The notes beneath the pieces were generated by a model. It was given only the letters and a program-made list of their open reading frames with translations. It ran no database searches and was not told the DNA's origin. The position numbers were made by a program, and so were the translations under genes. Shown in pieces: positions 8,720 to 17,610 of a stretch of DNA of 44,504 nt. Source of the DNA: Arthrobacter sp. Soil736 (GTDB taxonomy: Bacteria > Actinomycetota > Actinomycetes > Actinomycetales > Micrococcaceae); NCBI RefSeq assembly GCF_001428005.1, contig NZ_LMSB01000027.1, positions 1 through 44,504 on the forward strand, read 5' to 3'. Numbering within the stretch: position 1 is the first letter of the stretch; each line of letters opens with the position of its first letter.

Positions 8720-10633
8720 CTAGCTTGATGGAGCAAGCACGATGTCGGTTGCGTGCTGTCGAACAGCTTGTACGTCCGTGAAAACGAGATACCCGAGACT
8801 GGCAAGGTGGTTCAGTTCATCGGAATTCCCATCCAATTCCAGCACGAGAGGCGGCGTCATTCCAGGCTGGAGGCCATCGGCCCAGTGCGCTTCTGCTACG
8901 CAGACGAGATCGCCTGACTCGTGATCGCGGACTTCGACGTCAACCTCACCCACGGCGAACCCCATGTCAGCTAGTTCGATGACTAGCTCCTCAACCTCGG
9001 CCAACTTGGTCGTCGAAACATCAGGTGCGAGTGCCGTTCGCGCTAGGTCATCCGAGGTTGTGCCGTGCCAGAGCTCGTCTAGGACGGTGTTTATGGCGTC
9101 CGCCAGGAGCTGGCGGCGAGCTGCCAGAAATTCTCGATATTTATCAATTGACCATAGAGATCGGTCCTGGGGGATCCACTGGCTGGCTAGCGCTCCCGGA
9201 AAGGCCGCTTCGACGACAGGGAAGTATTCAGCCGGGTCGCGGTCCGTTATGTCAAGGTTCGCGTCCTGTGTGAGGAAGCAATAGTTTGCGACAGCGTTGA
9301 CTTCCTCCTTCGCGTATCCCGCTTCGTATAGTCGAGCCTTAGGGAAGATGTGGTGGACCTGCAGGGACGAGTTCCTGCCGAGCATATGAGCTGAGAGCGC
9401 TATGCCGGTGGTGAAGTCCTTCGCCCCCTGGGTGCGCGTAAGCATGTAGAGCATCGGGTAGAAGCGGGCGCCAATGGTGTTCCCTCCGAAATCTGCCTCT
9501 CTGACGGCCAAGTCGCCACGGGAACGGAGCATCTGCGCCATCAGACCCTCAATACCGTTCTCATCGACGGCCTTGAGGTCGACGTTAAGATACGACTCGG
9601 TTGAGCCAGCGAAGCGCCCCCACATGGCGGCGTGGATGTACCAAGTGAGAATTCGGTCGCGGTCTACTGCATTAGGGAACCGTCCGTTGTTGTTATGCAA
9701 ATAACGGGCGATAACTGGCACGGCAAATCGGGCGGGGAAAACGCGGTCGAAATCGAGACCGAGACGGGCAGCAATGACATCCAAAACGATGGACACGAGG
9801 CCTGCTGTTTCCTTGAGCCCCTTACGAATGTCTTCTTCAGCGACCGGGGCCAGTGCTGTGAAGAGGGCCTCCCCGGTCACGACCGCGTTCACGTTACGGA
9901 GGAGCCATTCGAGCGTGAACCGGTAACCAGCGGTTTCCCATTTCAACCGGTGTGCGTTCATCTCGGATCGCGCCTCTGGCCAGGATGCACATATTTTAGC
10001 GAGAGCAAGGTCGCCCTTGGAAAGCTTGGTGCCCCCAGAGTTCACGCGATTGAAAATATCGACGACGACATCAATGGTCTTGTCTGATCCGCTTACTTCT
10101 TCAATATGAACGTCCCGGTGCTGAACGTCAGCGAGTTTGGTTATGCGAGCCATCACTTTCAGCATTTCGGCCGGTCCAAGCTCCGCTATGTCGGGGTGAG
10201 ACGCCCAGTAGTTCTCCACGTTTTTAACCATGAGCTCGGAGACGTTGACCCATACAGGGTTGTCTTTCATCTTGACGGGAGCGTAGAACTCAAACACTTC
10301 GTCGTAAACGTTGAAATACAGATCGGTGAACGCTTGTGCGTTTCCTTCGAAGAATTTCGGGGGAACTCCGCGCATCACGCCATAAAGAGTCGTGGCGCGC
10401 TGCTGTCCGTCCAAGAGAAGCTTGACGCTGCCATCGCGTTCGATTTCGCCGCCTCGAGTTCTGGCCGTCATTACAGCGGTATTCCAAGTCATGAAGCCGC
10501 CAATGGGGTAACCCTTGTATAGCGATGTGAAGAGACTACGGACTTGCTGGCGGTTCCAGACATAGCCACGCTGAAACTCCGGAAGGGCCATATCTTGGCT
10601 GTCTATCTGGTCAAGAATTGTGGACAGCTTCAT
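8720..10633 (-). CDS. DUF262/DUF1524 (GmrSD-like) protein
   Basis: Likely type IV-style restriction protein, 637 residues. The N-terminal DUF262 domain shows LPEFQRGYVW (about 18-27) and LLLDGQQRATTLY (about 72-84), the ParB/Srx-like nucleotide-binding motif of GmrS. A DUF1524-type HNH-like region near residues 425-475 carries VHHIFPK followed by spaced Asn residues, the proposed nuclease centre of GmrD. A further C-terminal domain (about 560-637) has no assignment I can make. GmrSD relatives cut DNA with modified bases, so modified phage DNA is the likely target; this is family knowledge, not shown here. AGGAG lies 7 nt before ATG 10633. The gene lies 68 bp downstream of the giant helicase gene on the same strand, so the two are probably co-transcribed. 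Confidence 0.85.
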   Translation of the reverse strand: MKLSTILDQIDSQDMALPEFQRGYVWNRQQVRSLFTSLYKGYPIGGFMTWNTAVMTARTRGGEIERDGSVKLLLDGQQRATTLYGVMRGVPPKFFEGNAQAFTDLYFNVYDEVFEFYAPVKMKDNPVWVNVSELMVKNVENYWASHPDIAELGPAEMLKVMARITKLADVQHRDVHIEEVSGSDKTIDVVVDIFNRVNSGGTKLSKGDLALAKICASWPEARSEMNAHRLKWETAGYRFTLEWLLRNVNAVVTGEALFTALAPVAEEDIRKGLKETAGLVSIVLDVIAARLGLDFDRVFPARFAVPVIARYLHNNNGRFPNAVDRDRILTWYIHAAMWGRFAGSTESYLNVDLKAVDENGIEGLMAQMLRSRGDLAVREADFGGNTIGARFYPMLYMLTRTQGAKDFTTGIALSAHMLGRNSSLQVHHIFPKARLYEAGYAKEEVNAVANYCFLTQDANLDITDRDPAEYFPVVEAAFPGALASQWIPQDRSLWSIDKYREFLAARRQLLADAINTVLDELWHGTTSDDLARTALAPDVSTTKLAEVEELVIELADMGFAVGEVDVEVRDHESGDLVCVAEAHWADGLQPGMTPPLVLELDGNSDELNHLASLGYLVFTDVQAVRQHATDIVLAPSS

Positions 10634-10701
10634 TGCTTGCTCCTGAATAGTGGGTCAGACACGGTTTTACGAGCTTCAGTGATTCAAAAACGGACATCAA
10701 T

Positions 10702-13700
10702 CTACGAAACACTCCAGGTGTAGCCGCGGCACTCCTGCAAATAGTCCGTGGTCTTTTTCGTCATCTTTTTCAGTCCTAGCGCGTTTAGCACCTCCCTGTC
10801 CAAGTCCCAGTCCGCAACACCCCGGGCTGACACCAATTCGAATAAGGCCATGAGCTCGGACTTCGGTACTTCGAAAATCGTCCTTGGGCCAAGCTGCCGC
10901 ACCAGCACCGGGTCTCGTCCCGGAATGTACAGAGTGGCGCCCACGACACCCTGGACACCGTCTTCGAGGCGGGCAATGGTGCCGGCACGAAGCGCGCGGC
11001 TGGCAGCGACATTGAAAATGCTTTGAAGAGACTTTCCAACACGCTGGCCACCAGTTGCCTGCTGATAGCGCAGGTAAGCCTGCCGGGCGATCATGGGTCC
11101 CTCATGGTTAAGGATCTCCACCAAGCCCTGCTGAATGTAATGAAGATTCCGGTCATTCACTGGAGGCTTTGGGACCAGCGGCCACACCTTGTACGGAGAA
11201 AGATCCACAAACTCGGTCGAGGGAGTTGAGTCCTGGCCGAAGAGCAGCTCTGAGGACTCCTCGTCCTCTGGGGCAGCTGGGACGTCAGCTTCAAGTTTCT
11301 CAGTGGCACCTGCCACGCTCGCTTCAGCGGCTTTGGCGTGCTCCCCCCCAGTAGCCGAGATATTCGTTTCCGAGTCATCCACATTCTTGATACGGGCTGT
11401 TTCAAAGGGCGTAGGTGCGTCGAGGGAGCCGAGGAACTCCTCCCATTCAAAGTCGGAGGGGCTTTCAGAGTGGGTCTCGTGATCGGTGTTATTGGGTTCC
11501 GTCTCGACGGACCCCTTTGCAAGGTCCGCCGTCGTGACTTCTCGAATGACTGACCTTGTCGGACCCTCTATCCACCCGTCTCCTGTTGGGATCCCAAGGG
11601 CATCTAGGTGCTCCCACACGGAGGTCATGGCCGCATGCGGGTCCCTAAAGAAGGCCGAACCGCGAATGCGTTCGAACGTCCAGCCTGAGCGTTCAAGAAC
11701 CTCCTGCCGTGCCCGATCCTGGTACCAGACATCAGGACCGTGCCAGCGATCGCCGTCGCACTCGATTGCTAGTCGGCGTTCCGGTCCGGAAACCACAATG
11801 TCCAGGCGATACTGCCCGACCGTTTTCTGAACCTCTACACCTTTGTAGCCCCGGCCGAGTAATTCACCGACGACTCTTCGTTCAAATTCAGATTCGCAGG
11901 CGGCCATCAATGCCGCCTGCTCCGGGGCTTCTGCCACGTACGCGGCGCAATGACGGATCAGCGCAGCGCGGAGATCGCCCTGGGGGAGCATCTCGGGGTC
12001 AACTGAGGTTACAACCCACATCTGACTGCGGGCCCGTGACGCGGCGACGTTGATCTTGCGCAGATCCTTAAGGCTGGTCATTGCACCGAACCGCGTTGCC
12101 GACTGGGCTGGGTCGATTGCCACGACGGTTGAGATGACAATGACGTCGCGCTCATCACCTTGGAAGTTGGCAGCCTCGCCACAACGGATTTTTCGTTCCT
12201 CAAGCTGTTCCGGCCCGAGCTGGTCGTAGAGCTTCTCCCAGATGAGTTTGGCTTGGCTCGAACCCAGCAGAGTCACAACGCCAAAGGTCATCCCGTCATA
12301 CTGCTCTTTGGCGCACATCTCAGTGATGAGATTGGCAACTTGCAGAGCCTCATGCTCGTTGACATCGCCAACTCGATATCCGTCCATTACGCGTACAACA
12401 CCAAGGGGCACCCAGCCTGGCTGCGGCGCCTGATCCCGAAGGGGGACGATTCGCCCGTTATAGGCCTGCCTATTAGAGAAAGCGATGATTTCCGGGAGAC
12501 ACCGGAAATGCTCCGAAAGCATCACGGGCGTCGCAAATTTCTGTGTCGCGAGATCGTACAGACTATTGTCCGGGTCGAAAAGTGTCCGGTACTTGGGTAC
12601 AGCCGCAAGGTGATCATCCATGATGTCGAAGACCTTCTGGCGGTCCAGACCGACGTGTTCGGGACTCGTTTGTTTGTCATCGCCCACGACTATCGCCTTC
12701 TTCGCCAGCGACAACAAGGGGAGGGCCTCGAATCCGATCTGAGAAGCTTCATCAACGATCAGCACATCAAACGGAGGAATAGCTGAAGGGCGGAAACTAG
12801 TCAGGGCCCGGGACGTGGTCATGATCCAGACCGGCACCGCGTCCTTCGAGTCGTTAAGCGACTCACGCATTTCGCGAATCCAACGCTGTGCGTACTTGCC
12901 GCCTGTTTTGCCGTACCTCGTCACGGCTTTCAAATAGCCCTGCAGCGCCTGGCGTTGGCTAGGCCCGAGGTTATCCGCGAGTCTCCTCCACGCTAGGACT
13001 TCGACAAGTTGCGCCACTGTCCGCTGTCGTTGACGTCCAAGATCATCAATGCGCGATTGAAGTTCTCCTGGCGACGACTGGGACATCGCCGACGCTACCC
13101 AGCCCTCAAGTTGCCTCCACTGCCATGCTGCCCTAATCGTCTCAGCCGGCGGGGCAGCATCTGGTGCAGAGGCAAGAGCCTCAGCCCATAGGGGAGCGAC
13201 GCGGATCAGCGATGTGTGGAGTTCCTTGAGTCTGCGGGCCCGGTCAAGGAGCGCCGTCGTGCTCAACACTTCGTCACGTAGTCGGCTCCAAAGATCCAGC
13301 TGTTGGTTTTGAGCGGCGTCCAGAAGTTGGAACCAGAGCGGCGACGAATCTATCCGGCTGCCTCCAGTTTTCAACATGGCTTCAAGGGAAGTGATTCTGG
13401 CCATCGATTCAACAGCATCAAAGTGATGCATGGCTTCGTCGATGTCGAGTAGCAGGCGGCTCGTCTTCTCTGAACTCACGAGGTTTGTATCTCGAAGCCC
13501 GAGAGTTTCGAGCCTTAATGAGACCTGACGCTGCTGACTCGGTAGTTCTACAAGCTCCTGTAGTAGCCGAAGTTCGCCTGCCACGTCATCCTCCGGCTTG
13601 GCCGAAAGCGATACAAGGTGAGCACTGGGCGATTGATTGATGAAGATGCGGCCGATATTCTCGCGTGCCAACTCCAAAAAAGTTGCCGAGATGCAAAGAT

Positions 13701-15933
13701 CTGCTTCGCGCGCAGTTGCCGGGACTCGACCATCCACCCTGAACATGGATACGGTCGCTCTATGTTGAAAATCAAAGAAGCCCAGCTTGCCAGCTGAAGC
13801 AAGCTGCTTCTGCGCATCGATGATTCGCTGGAGTAGTCCCTGGTTGGCCGGTTCCTGGAGCTGGACGGTGGAGGCGATGAGTGCACGGCGATGTTCAATT
13901 GCCTGCTGCCGAAGATCTGATAAGGCCTTGAAGTAGTCAGCCAATTCCTGTGCAAGCAGGTCATCCGACAAGTTGACTATCTTTGCCGCAAAGGGCGAGG
14001 ACTCGAGCCTGACTAGTGAATCCAGATAGGTAGCGACGAGAGACCGCGCCGTCCTAACGGCGTCTTTTGACGAAGTCACGAAGCGCGACCAGTCGAAAAA
14101 TGTGGATCGCACGGCGGAGGCTCTGCTCTCACCAGCTGCAACGGCGCCGAACAGGGCACCTAGTTCAGTCGCTGTTGGAAGCTCGGACATCGGCGGCAAG
14201 ACTGTCAGCGCATGCGCGGCACGGTCAAGTCCCACTGTTTTCAGCAGTCCCAAGTATTCGCCGTACTCCGCGTCCGAGATGGGCATAGGTGCGGACAGTT
14301 CGATGACGTCTGGAATGTATGCGTGAGCCAAGGCATGTCGGCGGACCCAATCGGCAGCGGCTTGCGGCGAAATGTTTTCGCCCGCGTGCCATGTCCCTGG
14401 TGCGGTGTCGACCTCTGCCTGACGGGCTCTAAGCATGTCCGTCGTTGTTGCAGCGATCCCTCGGTTGGCGGCGTCCAAATCCAGACGGAGTCTAGCTATG
14501 GCTTCGTCTGCGCCGCGAGTGTCAAGGGTGCCGACTCTGCCTTGGATTGTGGTCACCGACTTTTCCAAAGACTTCCGGCTTTCCTCATCAGCACCCAGCA
14601 CGGACACTGTCAGGTCCCGGATGCCGGCGGGGATCTTGTCCGCAAGCACACGCAGCGCCTGCTCCTTTTCAGCCACGACCAGCACTCGCTTCCCATATGC
14701 GACATAGTGGCTAATCAGGTTGGCGATAGTGTGGGATTTGCCTGTGCCCGGTGGGCCCTGAACCGTCACTCCGGGGTGACTTTGCGCGAGTTCGAGAATC
14801 CTCTTCTGCTCCTCATTGGTCGCAAGCGGGAGAAGGAGTGGTTCCGTTTCCGTTGCGACGTGGCCCTGCTCAGGATCCGATCCAAAGTTTCCTGATTCGT
14901 TACCCGCGTCCATGACGATATCCCGTAGCGGGTGGGGGATCGTCCCGTCGGCTAGGTAAATCGAGCGCATTTCATCAAGGAATCCCTGAGAGTCAGGGAC
15001 GCGAGGCCGCATGTAAAGGGTCCAGCTCTTGTCCACGACGAGGTCGGGGGCGGGGGCACCAGCATCGGCTACGACGGTTCCGCGGTCATCGATAGATCTG
15101 GTAAGGCGGAGTATGAGATCTGATGTCTCGGCTGCATTCCAAGGATCGAGGTCCAGCTCGGACGCGGCCTGGCGCGCGGCAGTAATCGAAGGCCGGTCGT
15201 GAACGTCGAGGCCGGCGAGATAACGGATTTCGATCTCAGCCTGCCCCGCTGGCGTCACGGACAAACGCTGAGTCTTCTGGTCCAACGAGACTTCTACAGG
15301 AACGGTCACAACTGGGTGGTCGACGACATAACCGTCAATCGCCCAGCGTGCCCGTCCGAATCCCCACACGAGCTCAACTGACTCCCGATCCAACATGAGC
15401 TTCTCGCGTTGTTCGAAAACGTTTCGATGGAGCTGTTTAACGCTGGACGCTCGAGAATGCTCTGCAGCCCAGGGCTCCCACTCGCTCTGGATCCAGGATT
15501 CCGCGTCGGCGACGAACCTCGCGTACTCATCTAAAGCGGCTTGGCGCTCGTCATCTGTGGGCCCCTGATCAATCGGCGCATCCGCTGCATCGTGGGTGGC
15601 CGGTTCCTCGAAAGCGGGCACTGGGACCGTCACTGCCGGCCGTGATCCAGCTGACAACTTGGCGCCACCCGCAATGTGCTCCGAAAGCTCCTCCGGGACC
15701 TTGGGCGCGGAAGGCAGGTCAACGAAGTCGATGCCCAGCCATTCCGTTTCGCCAGGGCGAAGCTGTACGGCGTCGTGAACGGGAACGGCCTTTTCGGGAA
15801 GCCGGAAAAGTCGGTAGTCACCGATGTTACGTACAGGCTTGTTCCGCTGGGCATCGTATTCGGAGAGGAAGTCTATGAGTCTTAGAACTTTCGCCCGCGA
15901 GTCTTGCGCGTTGACTTCAGCGTCCGCTGTCAT
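10702..15933 (-). CDS. Giant SF1 helicase with Vsr-like nuclease (Hhe-like)
   Basis: Large antiviral-type helicase-nuclease, 1743 residues. The first 370 residues are an N-terminal region like those of DUF4011/COG1112 proteins. Walker A is GPPGTGKSHT near 393-402; motif II is LIVDEASQIGFE, followed by VVGDDKQTSPE; motif V-like NFQGDERDVIVIS and motif VI-like VAASRARSQMW come later. After the helicase sits a Vsr/MTES_1575-type endonuclease fold (YRLDIVV, then IECDGDRWHG and an RQ..LE..GW pattern). An acidic linker of about 100 residues leads to a C-terminal winged-helix/DUF3320-like domain. Single-gene defence proteins with helicase plus Vsr-like nuclease have been reported under the name hhe; membership here is inferred from architecture. 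ATG 15933 has a G-rich ribosome site; an upstream TTG at 15984 is less likely. Transcription continues into the DUF262 gene. Confidence 0.8.
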   Translation of the reverse strand: MTADAEVNAQDSRAKVLRLIDFLSEYDAQRNKPVRNIGDYRLFRLPEKAVPVHDAVQLRPGETEWLGIDFVDLPSAPKVPEELSEHIAGGAKLSAGSRPAVTVPVPAFEEPATHDAADAPIDQGPTDDERQAALDEYARFVADAESWIQSEWEPWAAEHSRASSVKQLHRNVFEQREKLMLDRESVELVWGFGRARWAIDGYVVDHPVVTVPVEVSLDQKTQRLSVTPAGQAEIEIRYLAGLDVHDRPSITAARQAASELDLDPWNAAETSDLILRLTRSIDDRGTVVADAGAPAPDLVVDKSWTLYMRPRVPDSQGFLDEMRSIYLADGTIPHPLRDIVMDAGNESGNFGSDPEQGHVATETEPLLLPLATNEEQKRILELAQSHPGVTVQGPPGTGKSHTIANLISHYVAYGKRVLVVAEKEQALRVLADKIPAGIRDLTVSVLGADEESRKSLEKSVTTIQGRVGTLDTRGADEAIARLRLDLDAANRGIAATTTDMLRARQAEVDTAPGTWHAGENISPQAAADWVRRHALAHAYIPDVIELSAPMPISDAEYGEYLGLLKTVGLDRAAHALTVLPPMSELPTATELGALFGAVAAGESRASAVRSTFFDWSRFVTSSKDAVRTARSLVATYLDSLVRLESSPFAAKIVNLSDDLLAQELADYFKALSDLRQQAIEHRRALIASTVQLQEPANQGLLQRIIDAQKQLASAGKLGFFDFQHRATVSMFRVDGRVPATAREADLCISATFLELARENIGRIFINQSPSAHLVSLSAKPEDDVAGELRLLQELVELPSQQRQVSLRLETLGLRDTNLVSSEKTSRLLLDIDEAMHHFDAVESMARITSLEAMLKTGGSRIDSSPLWFQLLDAAQNQQLDLWSRLRDEVLSTTALLDRARRLKELHTSLIRVAPLWAEALASAPDAAPPAETIRAAWQWRQLEGWVASAMSQSSPGELQSRIDDLGRQRQRTVAQLVEVLAWRRLADNLGPSQRQALQGYLKAVTRYGKTGGKYAQRWIREMRESLNDSKDAVPVWIMTTSRALTSFRPSAIPPFDVLIVDEASQIGFEALPLLSLAKKAIVVGDDKQTSPEHVGLDRQKVFDIMDDHLAAVPKYRTLFDPDNSLYDLATQKFATPVMLSEHFRCLPEIIAFSNRQAYNGRIVPLRDQAPQPGWVPLGVVRVMDGYRVGDVNEHEALQVANLITEMCAKEQYDGMTFGVVTLLGSSQAKLIWEKLYDQLGPEQLEERKIRCGEAANFQGDERDVIVISTVVAIDPAQSATRFGAMTSLKDLRKINVAASRARSQMWVVTSVDPEMLPQGDLRAALIRHCAAYVAEAPEQAALMAACESEFERRVVGELLGRGYKGVEVQKTVGQYRLDIVVSGPERRLAIECDGDRWHGPDVWYQDRARQEVLERSGWTFERIRGSAFFRDPHAAMTSVWEHLDALGIPTGDGWIEGPTRSVIREVTTADLAKGSVETEPNNTDHETHSESPSDFEWEEFLGSLDAPTPFETARIKNVDDSETNISATGGEHAKAAEASVAGATEKLEADVPAAPEDEESSELLFGQDSTPSTEFVDLSPYKVWPLVPKPPVNDRNLHYIQQGLVEILNHEGPMIARQAYLRYQQATGGQRVGKSLQSIFNVAASRALRAGTIARLEDGVQGVVGATLYIPGRDPVLVRQLGPRTIFEVPKSELMALFELVSARGVADWDLDREVLNALGLKKMTKKTTDYLQECRGYTWSVS

Positions 15934-16180
15934 TGGTGCCCCCAAACTAAAGCGCTGGAGCCAAGACCCAGCAAAGTGATCCAATTGTATGGCGACATGA
16001 CGGGTGTGCCTGCCAGTGGAGGCTCGCGGCGTCCAACGATCTGACCGGAGTCCACGGGGTGGCGCTATGTCAACGGGATACCTTCAAGGCCAGAGCAGCG
16101 ACCAGCCGAGCAAGGGACGCTGCTGGATACTCAGCGGCGTGTTCGGTTGTTCGTTCTGTTGCGCCCGCTGGCAGCAGCAC

Positions 16181-16895
16181 TCAGCTGTTCCACCACTTAC
16201 GGAGGCGCCCAAAGATTGACTCTTCGGGCAGAAGGCGCCTTAGTTGTATCGGTATTTTCACGACCTCAGTCAGACCCTCATCCACGTAAGACAGCCAACC
16301 GTCATGCACGAACACCAGTTGGCCGACTGGAAGCGCGATATGTAGTGGCGTTACCCACTCTTCCGCCGCTGCCTTCTGATCGAGCCGCTGGAGCTTCAGC
16401 AGGGTGCCACTTTCATTTTGTCGGAATCCTAGAACCGTGAATGCTTTCTTTATGACAGACGCTGGCACTTGGTCTGAGACCATCTTTCGTCGGCCAACGG
16501 CGGACGAATAGAGTGCAGGAGACATTCGCTGGCTTTGTCCCAGCTCCGGAGAACTCTTGCTTCGGGCACTATCCGTGCATGGATGTTTTGGCCAAGGCGG
16601 ACCAATCTCATCAAAATACACGCGACTGCCGAATTCGTTTGAATAAAAATACACAAATGCGCCACAAACTGGGCAAACTGCATTGGGTCGCACCAGGCCT
16701 GTGGAATAGGGGTAGCCGGGTCGTTGGAACAGATTGAGTTTGATAGGCAGGCTTCGCATATACCCCTGACACGGATCGTGGCGGCATAGGCGCATATGTC
16801 GGCCAGGTCGTTCGAGAAACGGTATGGCTGGACACCCAAACCCGTTGTCCGTTCGGGCCTCGCCGGTAGTGGCCTCGGCGGTGATACGTCGTCAT
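16181..16895 (-). pseudogene. Frameshifted zinc-ribbon-containing hypothetical gene
   Basis: Two frames read in the same direction make one recognisable protein. The first, from ATG 16895, gives an N-terminus rich in Arg, Gly and His (MTTYHRRGHYRRGPNG, then RVWVSSHTVSR). The second gives a segment with CPVCG and a FDEIGPPWPKHPCTD motif, followed by a C-terminal domain ending in FGRLRKWWNS. From memory, conserved hypothetical proteins in actinobacteria and proteobacteria join this N-terminus and CPVCG block in one frame, so a single-base shift between about 16,690 and 16,790 seems to have broken it; a C-run near 16,710 is a possible spot. Function is unknown. The start codon overlaps the stop of an upstream remnant (ATGA). 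A sequencing error is the main alternative. Confidence 0.55.
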
Positions 16896-17039
16896 TCGAT
16901 AATCATGGCACCCGCCGTAAGAGCCGCCAATACATTTGGCAGTTTTTCAACTGATTTTAACAATCCGGGAGCAATGAAATCAGCAATTTGCTCTAGCAGT
17001 CGCCTCGAGTCCGAAAGGACGAAACTTCTCGGTCCGCGT
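16892..17039 (-). pseudogene. C-terminal remnant of an unidentified gene
   Basis: A minus-strand frame without a start of its own ends at a TGA (16892-16894) that overlaps the ATG of the next gene. Its last 45 or so residues look protein-like (LSDSRRLLEQIADF, then a hydrophobic tail VLAALTAGAMIIE). The overlap suggests it was the upstream partner of the frameshifted gene. Its 5' part is missing: to the right the DNA is instead the start of a DUF4383 gene in another frame. This is read as a deletion or insertion scar. The family is not recognised. Confidence 0.35.
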
Positions 17040-17142
17040 CGTAGTGGCCCGTGATCCCGGGAGCGAAGCCCAGGACGCCGACCAGAAGGAACACTGCACC
17101 TACAGCCATGGATGCCTTCTGGACGTTAGTGCGGGCCGCCAT
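16993..17142 (-). pseudogene. Truncated DUF4383 membrane protein gene
   Basis: From ATG 17142 the minus strand encodes MAARTNVQKASMAVG, then AVFLLVGVLGFAPGIT, which fits the start of DUF4383 membrane proteins very well (family knowledge). Intact members continue with several membrane helices to about 130-150 residues. Here the similarity stops after about 34 residues, near 17,040, and the frame ends at a TAG (16993-16995) after 49 codons. The remaining helices are absent, so the gene was cut by the event that placed the foreign block to its left. This gives a precise candidate boundary for the island. Confidence 0.6.
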
Positions 17143-17190
17143 ACCGATGCTGGTGTGTGGCGCGCAAATGGCGTGTGCCGCCGTCGTGCG

Positions 17191-17610
17191 TCACAGCTCC
17201 AGCCGGAACACCCAAAGCAGCACGTCCTCGCCGGGTACGTACCAGTCGCGGGCCGGAACCCGCTGGAAGCCCAGGGACTCGTAAAGACCATGCGCCCGTT
17301 CCATAAACGTCGCACTCGTGATGCTGATCGCACCGATACCGGGCAGCGACTGTGCGTGTTCGATGACCCGTCGGACGACGGCGCGACCAACCCCGCCGCC
17401 CTGCGAAGTCAGCGTCACGGCCGCCACCACCGCGCCGGAGGCTTCGGCCACCCACACCTCAGCATGCTCCGCCCGGTGTTCCACGTTGTCCAGCACACTC
17501 ATATACGGGTGGTCGGCAGTGAAATGCCCAGCGTGGAGGTAGGCGTCCCGGGTGACTCTCCGGACCTCTGAATAATCGGCCGGCCTTGCCGGCCTGAAAA
17601 CGAAATTCAC
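17191..17610 (-). CDS. GNAT-family N-acetyltransferase
   Basis: Probable acetyl-CoA-dependent acetyltransferase of 139 residues, a normal length for the fold. The acetyl-CoA-binding motif A is visible as GGGVGRAVVRRVIEHA, preceded by the strand VVAAVTLTSQ. The last part (HGLYESLGFQRVPARDW) is the usual motif B with the LYE.LGF signature. It starts at GTG 17610, overlapping the stop of the ribokinase gene (GTGA), so it is likely translated along with it. The substrate cannot be told from sequence. Its place in a nucleoside locus may be accidental co-transcription. Confidence 0.85.
   Translation of the reverse strand: MNFVFRPARPADYSEVRRVTRDAYLHAGHFTADHPYMSVLDNVEHRAEHAEVWVAEASGAVVAAVTLTSQGGGVGRAVVRRVIEHAQSLPGIGAISITSATFMERAHGLYESLGFQRVPARDWYVPGEDVLLWVFRLEL

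Noticed and set aside
12160..12786. 208-codon plus-strand frame
   Set aside because: Antisense to the conserved helicase motifs of the giant helicase; no ribosome site.
16004..16219. 71-codon plus-strand frame between the giant helicase and the frameshifted gene
   Set aside because: No ribosome site, no protein-like pattern, and it overlaps the end of the minus-strand gene.
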